64,000 nucleotides of DNA from assembly GCF_028389875.1 (NCBI RefSeq), contig NW_026907681.1:1426001-1490000 (forward strand), given 5' to 3'. Below the pieces are notes generated by a model. The model worked only from the letters and a program-made list of their open reading frames with translations. It had not been told where the DNA came from and made no database searches. The position numbers and the translations under genes were made by a program. Source of the DNA: Rhea pennata (Eukaryota; Chordata; Aves; Rheiformes; Rheidae). Below are positions 21,481 to 30,656 of the stretch, in pieces (position 1 is the first letter of the stretch; each line of letters starts with the position of its first letter).

Positions 21481-23237
21481 GCAGCAGAGGCGTGAGTGTC
21501 GCTTTGACAGTTCTCACACCACACTTGTGCCTCCCTGCACTGTTTCCGGGTGTGGCCCGGTTTCCCACAGCGGAAGCAAGCCCCAAAGCTACGAGGCCTC
21601 TGCTGCTGGGTCGGGCCCTGTAAGGCGGCGGCAAGCGCCCGTGTCTGCTGGGCCACTGCTCCCGCAAGCGATTTGCTTTGCTGTTTAACAGCAGCGGCGA
21701 CCGCCTCAGACACAGACGCAGCTTGCTGCTGGAGGCCAGAATTAGCTACTCTCTCCAGCATCTCAGAGAGCGTGGCACTCCTAGGCAAGGGGCTTAGCAA
21801 CATTTTCGTTTTCGTATTCGCATTCTCAAACGCAAAAGCACGCAACAGCTGATCCTTGACCCCCTCTCCGATCTCGTGAGGTGCCTCAATAGACGCCACG
21901 AGCTTATTGACAAAGGAGTCAAAGGGCTCCTGGACTCCTTGACGCAATGTAGCCCAACTAGGTGGCCTCTTTTCCATCGGCACCCTCCACAGCGCGTTTT
22001 CAGCTGCTTCGGCAGAGGCGTTGTGGAAATCCGCCGGAAACTGCAGTTGTTGAGCAGCGGCAGCGTAAATTCCTTTGCCCATCAGCATGTCCAAGGTGAC
22101 ATCTCGCAGGGGATCAGTTTGTGGCCTCGGCGTGTTGACCACCTTGCGACAGCCCTCCTCCCAATATCGTTCCCACAGGAGAAACTGCGCCGGGGTCAAC
22201 ACCAGTTTTGCCACCGAAACACAGTCATCCGGTGTCATGACATTTGATGCAAACAAATACGTAATCATTTGTCATGACGTCTCTCCATGTAATCCATAGG
22301 TAGCAACTGTATTGAGAATTTGTTGCATCAACTTCCACTCGAAAGGGTGGTACCTAGCAGTGGCCTGACCACCTGCATTCGTAATAGTCACAGGGAAGGC
22401 GGAGGGAGGACAGGCAGCGGCGGCCTGCCACTCACCCTCCAAAAGGGCATCGCGGATCACCCCGACCACCGATGTTGTGTATTCAAGGGCTTTAATTGCA
22501 CTCCGCCAGAGGAGATAACAAGCACATCATCCACTTCTCCGGCTTGCAAATTGCTCATGCGCCGAGTAACTTCCTACAACAGATGGTCTGAAGGTCGAGG
22601 CCCCGAGAGGCGCGACCGCGGCGGAGGAGGAGGATCAAAGAAGCGGTCCTTCTCCTCAGTTTCCGCATGCGCACTCCGTGACCCAGCTGTTTCCCCTTCA
22701 TTATCACTATTCTCGTTCTCTGGCAGAGGTGGTGCAGAGGGACGGCAACAGGGGCCCCCTTGGCCTTCGTCCAAACGGGAAGTCCACCCTTCCTGCTCTG
22801 CCTGTCTTTGAGCCGACTTTGTCCTAATCTCCACTGCGCTCACAGCCACAGGAACCTCCATTCCTCCTGCGGAGGACGGACTCGCAAAAAGCCGTGAGGG
22901 AGTAACTGCGGAGGAGGTTTCCGAGGGGCGATCCCCCAGCATTGCCGATGCGGCACATGCGACCCTTTCTTTCTGCCTGATATTTCTGCAGGGCATTAAT
23001 CGCTTCCCACCAGGTTGCACCCAATTCCTTCGCAATTTTGCTACCATCCAGAGTCTTGTCCCATAGGGTGCTGCCAACCTCCCGCCATTCGTCAACACTA
23101 AATACCAAGGTGGGGTCGCTTAAATGTCCATGCTCCCTAGTCCACTGACAGAGGGCAAGTAACTTCTTAGTAGAGACAGGAGCCTCTCGCTTAGCGAGGA
23201 ATTCCGTCAATAATTGTATCGCCGCTTCTCGTTCCAT
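21342..23237 (-). pseudogene. gag: ERV gag, broken, copy 2
   Basis: The parts lie in the same order as in copy 1: matrix from ATG 23237, frameshift into the proline-rich middle part (to 22574), capsid with TGA at 22272-22274, and two zinc knuckles near the end. Lesions are shared with copy 1, so they predate the duplication. Confidence 0.88.
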
Positions 23238-23359
23238 CTCTATGGCAAGGATCAGCGGTCTTACGGACACTCGGAGGGCAGCTGCACGGACTCCTCTTTA
23301 GTGCGCACACGGCCTTTCGTCCAGCTCTCCTGGAAAGCAGGTTCACGTATGTCTTCGGG

Positions 23360-23377
23360 GACCCTGTTCGGGCGCCA
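23360..23377 (-). promoter_or_regulatory. Primer-binding site, lysine tRNA type, copy 2
   Basis: Identical to the 11565-11582 site. Confidence 0.9.
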
Positions 23378-23379
23378 CT

Positions 23380-23734
23380 TGTTGGAGGCGGGCTTGTGGA
23401 ATCATAAGACGACCCAATATGAGCTAGCAATATGATCCGTTATTTCAGCAACTGCTTATATACTGTCATAGCTGTCCGCGCGCTCAAGCACCCTGCTGGC
23501 TGTATCTAATTAGCTTACTACTATAGTTCACGTGCCGCAAAGCCCTCTGCTATTGGCTGTCCACATATTCGCTGTTCCGTCTCGCTAATCTCTTCATCCT
23601 GATTTTACATAGCATTCATACTTACTTCCTCATTACTTGTCCTTCAAGGTGTCTCCAAGGTTACTCCACATAACAAGGCAGGGTTGCACATTTGCATGGT
23701 TTGATGTCCATGCTCGTCCAGCAAATTCTCTACA
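23380..23734 (-). mobile_element. 5' LTR, lysine-primed provirus, copy 2
   Basis: 355-bp LTR, 15 bp from the donor of P2X-like exon 5 in copy 3. It carries its own substitutions (for example ttcctc for tccctc near 23627). Confidence 0.93.
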
Positions 23735-23749
23735 GTACCTGAAACTCAC

Positions 23750-23832
23750 TTCTTCTGCTGCACACCAAGCCAGCATTTCACAGCTCTTCTCGGTGCCGCC
23801 AGCATTGGGCACGCAGCGCCCTGTCTTCTGCC
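23750..23832 (-). pseudogene. P2X receptor-like exon 5, copy 3
   Basis: 83-bp exon with intact acceptor and donor. In this copy it is preceded upstream (to the right) by exons 4, 3, 2 and 1 in correct order, the most complete P2X-like gene in the window. Its downstream intron receives the provirus after 15 bp. No exon after this one is recognised, so channel pore residues and TM2 are not seen. Confidence 0.75.
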
Positions 23833-23933
23833 CTGTGAGGACAAACACACAACGCTGAACTTCCTGGTAAATGGGGTCCTGCCCAGTGTGCAGTGCTGCA
23901 CAGATCACTTGTCCCTGCACATGCCCAGCTCTC

Positions 23934-24009
23934 TGTGGCCCAACATGTCCATGTCGCCAGGGGTGCAGTCATGGTCGCAGCTGCATACAGCACTGCAAAC
24001 TGTTAGCCC
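23934..24009 (-). pseudogene. P2X receptor-like exon 4, copy 3
   Basis: 76-bp exon with Cys-rich VCSAVCSCDHDC and DMDMLGH and a good acceptor. The expected donor reads GAGAGC. Loss of this donor in the least rearranged copy suggests that the gene was dead before it was amplified. Confidence 0.68.
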
Positions 24010-24556
24010 CTGCAGGGTCATGGGGGACATGATGAGAACAGGACATGCACCTGGTAGTCCTACGCTGTGGCTGCAGAGGGGACGGGGCACCCCATGTGCT
24101 TCCCCATCTCTGCATAGGTGCCAGCCCTTGCAAGCTGCCTGGGGTAAGCAGCCGTTAAGCGTGCCTGCGGTGGCCCTACTCTAGCATGGCTTTCCTTGGT
24201 GTGTCCTCCAGAGTAGACAGTCAACCCTCTTCTCCATTTCCTGGCATGGGAACTGAGCCAGGGGCAGCTGTGCTCACTAGGATTCCCCACGTCTCTGCAT
24301 CCGCCAGCAAGCTCCGCTCAGTCTCCACACATCTCCCCTCCCGTGATCCCTCACTCAGCAGCCCGCAAACAGTGCCCAAGCCAAGGCAGGCAGGGGGATC
24401 CCTGCCACAAACTGGTAGCAGCAGAGGAGAGCTACAGGCACCAACATCACGTCCACGTGCAGCTCCGCACTGACTGTCCTGGGGTCTCTGCTGGCAGCTC
24501 CACACATCTCTGTAACCCGCCATCCTCTCCATTCCTCTTCCCAATGCCCACCTCAC

Positions 24557-24628
24557 CTCAGGGCAGGGCTCTATCGTCTGGGCAGGGCTGACCTCCACCC
24601 ACGCAAGGACGCGGAAGCTGCTCCCGCC
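24557..24628 (-). pseudogene. P2X receptor-like exon 3 (only copy)
   Basis: An acceptor (gattcgtag), an exon of exactly 72 bp in phase 0 and a donor GTGAGG. It encodes GGSSFRVLAWVEVSP and ends QTIEPCPE, which aligns with P2X exon 3 (G-x-S-x-F ... T-x-x-Q-x-x-x-C-P-E). The length equals that of the conserved P2X exon 3. It lies inside the 1831-bp block missing from copies 1 and 2. Confidence 0.78.
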
Positions 24629-24639
24629 CTACGAATCAA

Positions 24640-25205
24640 CCAGCAGAGATGATGCTATTTGTAGGAAGGCAGAGCTATGCTTTGACACAGGGACACGCAA
24701 GCGTACGCACATGGAGATGAGACCACATGCATTCTCATGGAGAGTCACGTGTAGCTGTGCACACATACATTTGCACACGCACGCACACAGGGGGCACACA
24801 CACACTGGGACAGTGCACACAGGTTCACACCTGTGCTCGTACCACCACGTACACATGCCTATTCACACAGGGACATGCAAGCCATGACTTTGCACTGCTG
24901 TGGAAAGCACCCCCTGGCAGCACTTTGCTGAATCTGGAGCTGGTTCTGCAGGCAGCACACAGGGCAGAGCTGCTGTCCCACGTACCCAACAGGCTTGAGC
25001 CAACCTTTGCTCTTTGGAAACGACCAAATCCTGTCGAGAATGGCAGTGGCAGGGAAAAACTCCAGCGCTGAGTCCTCACACCAGGGTCACCACTATCCCC
25101 AAATCACCTGCCTCCTGAAAGCTCCGATCTGCTTCAGTGCAACAGCAAGAAGCATTTTGCCTTCAAAGTCATTTCTCCACGGGTTCTTGCTGCTTTTAAT
25201 CACAG
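24640..25205. other. P2X-like intron with CA-rich simple sequence
   Basis: Degenerate CA/ACAC-rich DNA at about 24690-24870, followed by unremarkable sequence. No exon seen. Confidence 0.5.
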
Positions 25206-25209
25206 ATTG

Positions 25210-25735
25210 CTGAAAGCCTGAGGTGGGCAGGAGGTTTGCAGGCCTCTAGTCCACCCCTCTGCTCTAGGCAGGGCTAACTCCACGTAAAGCAGGCTGCTCA
25301 GGACCTTGTCCAGCTATGTTTTGAACCTCTCCAAGGACACAGGGCTCCCGCCTCTCTGCTGCCTCTCCCAGGGCTGCACCACTCTCAGGCACAAGAATAG
25401 TTTCGTTTCTACCAGTCCTAATTGCCCCAGGGGCACCTCAGGCCAGCTGCCTCTCGTGCCTTCACTGAGCACCTCTAAGAAGAGTCTGCCTCCATAGCCT
25501 CCTCCGGGTGCTGGATCACTGTCTTAGATCCCCCTTCATTATCCTTTCCCGAGACAGAACAAACGCAGCTCCTTCAGCCTTTCCTCCTAGGTTGTGTTCT
25601 CCAGCCCTGACCATCTTCATGGGCTCTGCTGCACTTGCTCCAGCTTACTGGCAGCTCTCATGGTCCCTGCACAGGGCACTGCATTCCAGATGTGGCCTCA
25701 CTGTTGCCACCTAGGGGGGATTCATTTGGCTCAAC
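25210..25735 (-). mobile_element. Old CR1 LINE 3' fragment
   Basis: Read on the minus strand, this stretch has the CR1 3'-end signature, including ggggtggactagaggcctgc at its 3' side and blocks on a patient-style repeat backbone such as ctggagcaagtgcagcagagccc. It is clearly diverged and lies in the block missing from copies 1 and 2. CR1 is the dominant LINE of birds and other reptiles. Confidence 0.6.
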
Positions 25736-26806
25736 ATCTCTGTGAGAAGACTTCTGGGGATAGTGGAAGGCTCCGAGACTCTCTGTGCGAGAGAGGCCAT
25801 CAAGCAGGTCTGACACACTGGCCAGGTGATGCTGGGTGGTGGCTGCAAGCCATGTCCACACTGGCAATGCTCGAGGCCAGCCCAAGCTCTTCCACAGACC
25901 AGCTTGGTAATTTCAAAAGCACTTGGCCAAAACCACTGCAAACTCATCCTCTCTCTCATGGCACCCCTTGAAAAAGCTAAGATCCTGCCCCAGTGCACCA
26001 GGCCATCTCCACTCTGGCCACGCAACAGGCCTGGGGCAGCTGCCACATCTGAAAGTGCCCCACCAAAGTCATGCGGTTGCCTCGAAAGACGAAAAGCTGA
26101 GAGAGTGCCTCTCCTCCGCCACGGAGCCCAGCATCAAAGGCACGTTCTTCTTCCCGCTTCTCACTTGCAGAGTCTGGCAAGGTTCAATCTGTTTCCCGCA
26201 AGCTTCGGGGCAATACAAAGCTGATCTGCCCTCTGCTACAAAAAGCTGCAGCTGGCAATAATAGCCCTGGCAAACAAGGAGGTGAATGTCAGAGCCTCCC
26301 CTGACCTGATCTGAGAGTGCCCTCTCCCGCCCTGAACATCCAAAACCACAGAGGCCTGACGCTGCTTGTCAGGGCAGGCAGAGCATGGCGCACCTGCCTG
26401 GCTAAGGCCACAGGGCCCTGCCCGGTGCTACGTGCCAAGCTCCCCAAGCTCCGCTGAGCCTGCCGCACAGCACTGCAAATGTGACCTAACATGCAGTCCC
26501 AATGTGTCTGGGACGCAGCTATGGTGGCCTCATCGGGAGCCAAGGACAGTGCTGGGCCTGGAGGAGGGAACACGGGAGTCCCCATGCAGGCAGCGGGGAC
26601 CACCACACACGACAGCTTCCTTTGCTGGGTCCATCTGGATGAAGGAGCAGTTGGGAAGCCCTTGCAGAAAGTCTGCTGCTCATCTACTGCTCCAAGAGGC
26701 CACCCAAAGCAAGCAAGACAAGAGAAGAGAAGGGAGAAAGGCGGGTCAGAGCCTCACCTCGGCTGTGTGGGTTGGGGGGGTGTAGAGCGGAGGCGGGGGG
26801 GGTGGT
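25736..26806. other. P2X-like intron 2 remainder, copy 3
   Basis: From 26284 the sequence is again homologous to the other units. No exon is recognised. Confidence 0.5.
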
Positions 26807-26941
26807 TGTGGGCTATGTACACCCCGACATCGCACACCTTGCTTGGTGACTGTGTCACGCCCTTGACTTTGGTGAGGACAGAGCTCTGCGGGCTTGTCTC
26901 CCATTCCTGGTAGCCCTTCTGAAGGATGACAGGAAAAGGCG
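26807..26941 (-). pseudogene. P2X receptor-like exon 2, copy 3
   Basis: As in copies 1 and 2 ([17 protein letters not shown]). The tract after YIAHN is C-rich and differs in length from the other copies, so this low-complexity run is the fastest-changing part of the exon edge. It may have destroyed the donor. Confidence 0.66.
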
Positions 26942-27081
26942 CTATCAGTGATCTCCTCGCCTCTGGGACCCAGAGTGCTGCATCTGTACTACGGGATACT
27001 TGGTGGGAACGGTCTGTGTTGCACCTTTTGTATCCATACTACATGATACTTGGTGGGAACGGTCCCTGCTGTAACTTTTGG

Positions 27082-27690
27082 GTGTCTAGAACACTACCGC
27101 TGTGTTAAGCAGAATACGAATAAGTAACTAACAAGGTCCTGGAAATCTGCGAGAAAGAACAGTGAACAGATCCGGTGGCTTCCAGCCACAGAATAACCGT
27201 GAGAAACAGTCAACAAGAAGGTCTGAAGTTGAAGAGTAACTCCAAAGTCAATGTGGCCCCCGAAATAAATCTGCACACGTGCGCAGTGTCATAGCCCAGT
27301 TATGCAACCGGGGCGGAGTTGGGCTAAACTCCCTGCACTTGCTGGCCCCATGTGCCGGGACTCCCGCCTACCGCGAATAACCATAAATACCGGAATTTTT
27401 CCAAAGGAGAGGGAAGTTGCTACACAACAGAGGGCCAAGTTGCCTCCTCAGGAACGCCCAAAAGGATTGTACCTGCCAACTCTCTCTCTGTCATCATGTA
27501 GATGATTGGGACAAGCATTGGAGTGGTCCTTCTCAAGATTTCCATTGGGTCGGTCTCTTTGTAAGTATTTATGAATAAACTGCTTGCTGGTGAAGTGTGC
27601 GTGCGTGTGTGTGTGTGTTAGTGCTGCCTTGCCAAAGCAGACACTTGGCCCCCGGGAACCGGAGTGGAACAGGTGCTCCCTAGCACCATT
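27082..27690 (+). mobile_element. Possible solitary LTR (uncut version)
   Basis: The segment has ccataaatacc (about 27381) and aataaactgcttgctg (about 27574), then a GTGTGT run and a sequence ending near ggaacag. A TATA-like box followed at about 190 bp by a poly(A) signal resembles an LTR U3-R layout. Boundaries are uncertain and no second LTR or internal region is seen. Copies 1 and 2 hold only its left half. Confidence 0.35.
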
Positions 27691-28945
27691 TGTGGGCACC
27701 AGCACATGGGGCTAGGAGGCACAGGGCTCTGCTGCTGTTTGAGGTATTTGAGGGCAGCAGGCAGGATGGGAAGGGCTCTGCTCGGCTACTTTGTTCACCA
27801 GGCACGTGTCATCCATCTCCTGCAGCTCTGGAAGTCCCTGGGATCTGGCACTGCAATGCTCCAGCGGCGCCTTCTCTTTCCTATCCCTCTGCTCCACTTC
27901 CAGTCACGCTTCCAGGAGATCATGGTATGGGGCAATATGTGGGCAAGGAGGTAATCTCAGAGCCACCAAAGGCAGGCAGAGTGGACAGACAGCTAAGAGA
28001 GAGCTGCCACACTCGCCTTGCCCTGTACAGCAACACATGCCCACGGTCTCTGCGGTATCTCCCACAGCCTGCAGGCATGGCCCCTCCATCACCTTGTCCC
28101 AAGCAGCTTCTGGAGAGCATAGGCTCCAGCATAGCTGCTTTGTGGCACAGGAGAGGGTGGAGGTGGTGTATGGAGAGTCGTGCCAGGGCAAGCACGAACA
28201 CCCTGCTCTCTCTGGCTGCCAGCAGTACCTGCTAATCTGGGCTTTGCACAGCTCAGGAAAGGTGAAAGCATCCCAAAGGCAGGGATGGGATGATGCCAGC
28301 GTCAGGTCCTAAGTGCCACAGAGGAGCCGTGGCAGCCACCTGCAAATAGCCAAGCTGCTCTGCACAGGCAAGCAGAGCGCCCCAGCAGGGCAGTCTCAGG
28401 CGAGCCAGCCTCCCTGGCCTGGGATTTGCACCTCACGGCTACCTTGCCCGTGCAGGGCAGGCCTTTGCGGTTGGCAGAAAGCACAGGCAGAGCTCTGCCA
28501 CCCACTTCCTTCAGCAGCCAAGCATTACCCATCTCCTGCAGACGTAGAAATCCCTGGGATCCAGCATTGCCAAGCTGCAGTTGTGCTATCCACAGGTGTG
28601 CAGGCCACGTGGGAAAAATGGGACAAGGCTCAGGGACAGCACCCCTGCAGGGGTCCCAGTCGGGGGCGTACAAGAAAAGTGGCCCTTAGAGCAGGATGTG
28701 AAGGGACTGGAGCAATGGGACAGGGCACGGGGAGATCACCATCAGGGTAGGGCAGAGACACTGCGCCCCCCGCCTCTTGCAGCACTATGGCTTTAGCTGA
28801 AATCGCCTTCCCCCTCTCCCAGCAGAGGCAAGAGAAGCTGCCCTGGCAACTTGTGGGGCTGCGCAGGGGCTGTGTGCGGAGCAGGGATAAACCGTGCGGC
28901 AGCGATGCCCCACCGGGAGGCAGCAGCTCCCAGCCCCGCACTCGC
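27691..28945. other. P2X-like intron 1, copy 3
   Basis: No exon recognised. Two imperfectly similar 60-bp stretches at about 27810-27865 and 28525-28580 share catctcctgcag...aatccctgggatc, a small diverged duplication. Confidence 0.5.
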
Positions 28946-29073
28946 CTGACCAAGTAAAGCAGGACGAGGAGCTGCAGCGCACGGTGCCTGGTGCCGAGGT
29001 GCCCGTTCCTCACCACCATCACCTGTGGGGTGGAGTAGCTGCACAGCGCCCACAGGCAATCCCGGGCACCCAT
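28946..29073 (-). pseudogene. P2X receptor-like exon 1
   Basis: From an ATG at 29073 the frame encodes a short N-terminus, then YSTPQVMVVRN and LGTRHRALQLLVLLYLV. This matches the P2X N-terminus and first half of TM1 and is closest by memory to P2RX2. The conserved Thr-x-Lys/Arg phosphorylation motif reads TPQ. The 128-bp exon ends in phase 2 at CAG|GCGAGT, a GC donor. Length and phase fit P2X exon 1. Only one copy is in the window. Confidence 0.75.
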
Positions 29074-29090
29074 TGCTGGCGTGATCAGCA

Positions 29091-29126
29091 TGGCACAGCA
29101 CGGCATGGCACGGCACGGCATGGCAC
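29091..29126. repeat. Short tandem repeat upstream of P2X-like exon 1
   Basis: About four imperfect copies of a 10-bp motif, catggcacgg/catggcacag. Confidence 0.7.
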
Positions 29127-29334
29127 AGCTCGGGGAACCACTGGAGCAGTAAGGACTGACCCCCCACCCCCACCCCACCACCAACGACGCCCCACAGCTG
29201 CCACACAGCCCCAGCCCAGCACGGACGCAACCCCTGCTGTGCCATGGGGACCACGGTGAGAGACGGGCATGGTCAGCACGGACGCAAGTGGAGAAGTCTG
29301 GAGCTGGCACTCACAGCACAGCACCACGGGTGGG

Positions 29335-29490
29335 GCAGCAGGCAGAGGAAAGAGGCTGCAGGCAAGGGATGGGGGCTGCAGGCAGGGGACGGGGGCTGCA
29401 GATGAGGGACAGGGCTTGGAGGCGAGGGAAGGGACTGGCAGGCAAGGCACAGGGCTGCCAGCAGGGGACAGACAGAGGCTGCAGGAAGGG
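29335..29490. repeat. G-rich minisatellite
   Basis: Imperfect repeats of about 20-24 bp built on ggctgcaggcaggggacggg and similar words. Confidence 0.65.
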
Positions 29491-30001
29491 TTGGGGAGCA
29501 GAGGTAGGACATCTGGTTGCCAGGTTCGAGGAGAGGAGAAAGGGGCGATGCAGGCTACAGGACCAAGAAAGTAGTGGGTGAGCTGTGTGTCGAGCTCCTG
29601 TTCACCAAATGTTGCAGGGGAACTGGAGTGACGCAGTGAAACTGGTGGCAGAATGGGTTAAAGCAGGGAAAAGGTAGCTCTTCCTTGTCTGGTGGCCCTG
29701 AACTGGAGAGAGTTGCTCCACAGGAGGTGGCGGAGGTACTAGCAGGGTTCAGACAGAGTGGAGACATGCATGGCAGAGAGATGCCAGCGGGAACTCGTCA
29801 GAGCCATACCCTAGCAGCCCAACTGCAAGAGGCGGGGTGCCAGCCTGGGATTGGGTCCAGGTGTGCAGGTTTTGAGGGCTCTCTGCAGAGAGCAGCTTCT
29901 CCTCCTACCCTTGCCACTGATGAAGCCTTTGGGCTGGACAGCAGTATGAGCATGCCAAAGTGTGATGCTGCTGGAGCGGGGATTGTGGGGAAGGTGGTGG
30001 T
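29491..30001. other. Host flank left of the minus-strand histidine-primed provirus
   Basis: Nothing recognisable. The last bases before the LTR are ggtggtggt, with no matching duplication on the other side of the provirus. Confidence 0.5.
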
Positions 30002-30635
30002 TGTCATAAGTTACTCTCTTGAAGGTTAATTCATACAGAGAGTTTGTTAAATCATGTGAACAATTTATTTAATTAAGTAAGCAGCCACAAGCAAAACAGC
30101 GCTGGGCGGCCGGGGAGTCTCAGCTCCGCCAACGGCGCACGCCTCCTTCACATACAGTCCCCTTTTTATAGTCTGCGTTGTAATCTCCTGGTGCGTTTTG
30201 CGCATGTGTGAGTTGCTGGGGGGGTCGTCTGAAGCTCTCTGGTGGTCGTGGAGAGGAAGGCCGTGGTCTTCTTCTGTCTCTTTATTTTGGTTTGTCTCCT
30301 TGTGAGTGATCACAGGGGTTTACTTATCTGTTGTGTTGACTCCCTTTTGGGATGCTGTTCTGTGAGAAAATTACAGGCGCCTGCTTATCTTTTCTTTATC
30401 CTTTTACCTTCAAAACCTCTGAGCAGCTTGTTGCTTACTTCAGCTCTTCATAGTCCTGCAAGATAGCTAGGGCCCCGACACTGGTTCCACAAGGGGTCAT
30501 ATAAGCTTTTGTGCTTACCATAATTTATTTGTCTGACACCATGTCTCAACCCTGATTGTTGTAAAACCTCCTCCTCCCCCTCCATCAGCTTATTCCTCCT
30601 TCTAAACAATGAACAAATAGTTACAATTTATTACA
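30002..30635 (-). mobile_element. 3' LTR, histidine-primed provirus (minus copy)
   Basis: 634-bp LTR, TG...CA on the minus strand. It pairs with 35919-36551 and with the plus-copy LTRs. It contains a TATA-type element near the complement of 30158-30168 and AATAAA within taattaaataaattg. Confidence 0.93.
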
Positions 30636-30655
30636 ATCCCTCCTTTTTCTTTTTG
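30636..30655 (-). promoter_or_regulatory. Polypurine tract, minus copy
   Basis: AAAAAGAAAAAGGAGGGAT on the minus strand, directly against the 3' LTR. Confidence 0.85.
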
Positions 30656-30656
30656 G

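Larger units (their letters stand above)
11792..23586. repeat. Tandem array unit, copy 2
   Basis: This is the second complete unit, with the same order of parts as copy 1. It differs by a 3-bp insertion in env, one extra base in pol that keeps the reverse-transcriptase frame open, and scattered substitutions. It shares with copy 1 the internal 1.83-kb host deletion (junction near 12657) and the host-host junction at 13722/13723. Confidence 0.95.
23587..27336. repeat. Tandem array unit, partial copy 3 (right edge of array)
   Basis: Homology to the units continues through the LTR and P2X-like exons 5 and 4. It breaks at 24453, resumes at 26284 and ends for good at 27336, after the octamer ctccctgc. 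Beyond that the sequence is single copy in this window. The 24453-26283 block is present only here. This copy therefore looks like the original right flank from which the amplified units derive. Confidence 0.9.

Noticed and set aside
1..23586. Tandem repeat as a pure assembly artefact
   Set aside because: The copies differ by substitutions and by two indels at different sites, and copy 3 has a distinct structure, so at least two real copies exist; an exact copy count still needs long reads.
24690..24870. CA-rich tract as a CRISPR-like or satellite array
   Set aside because: No constant repeat with unique spacers; it is degenerate simple sequence in a vertebrate intron.
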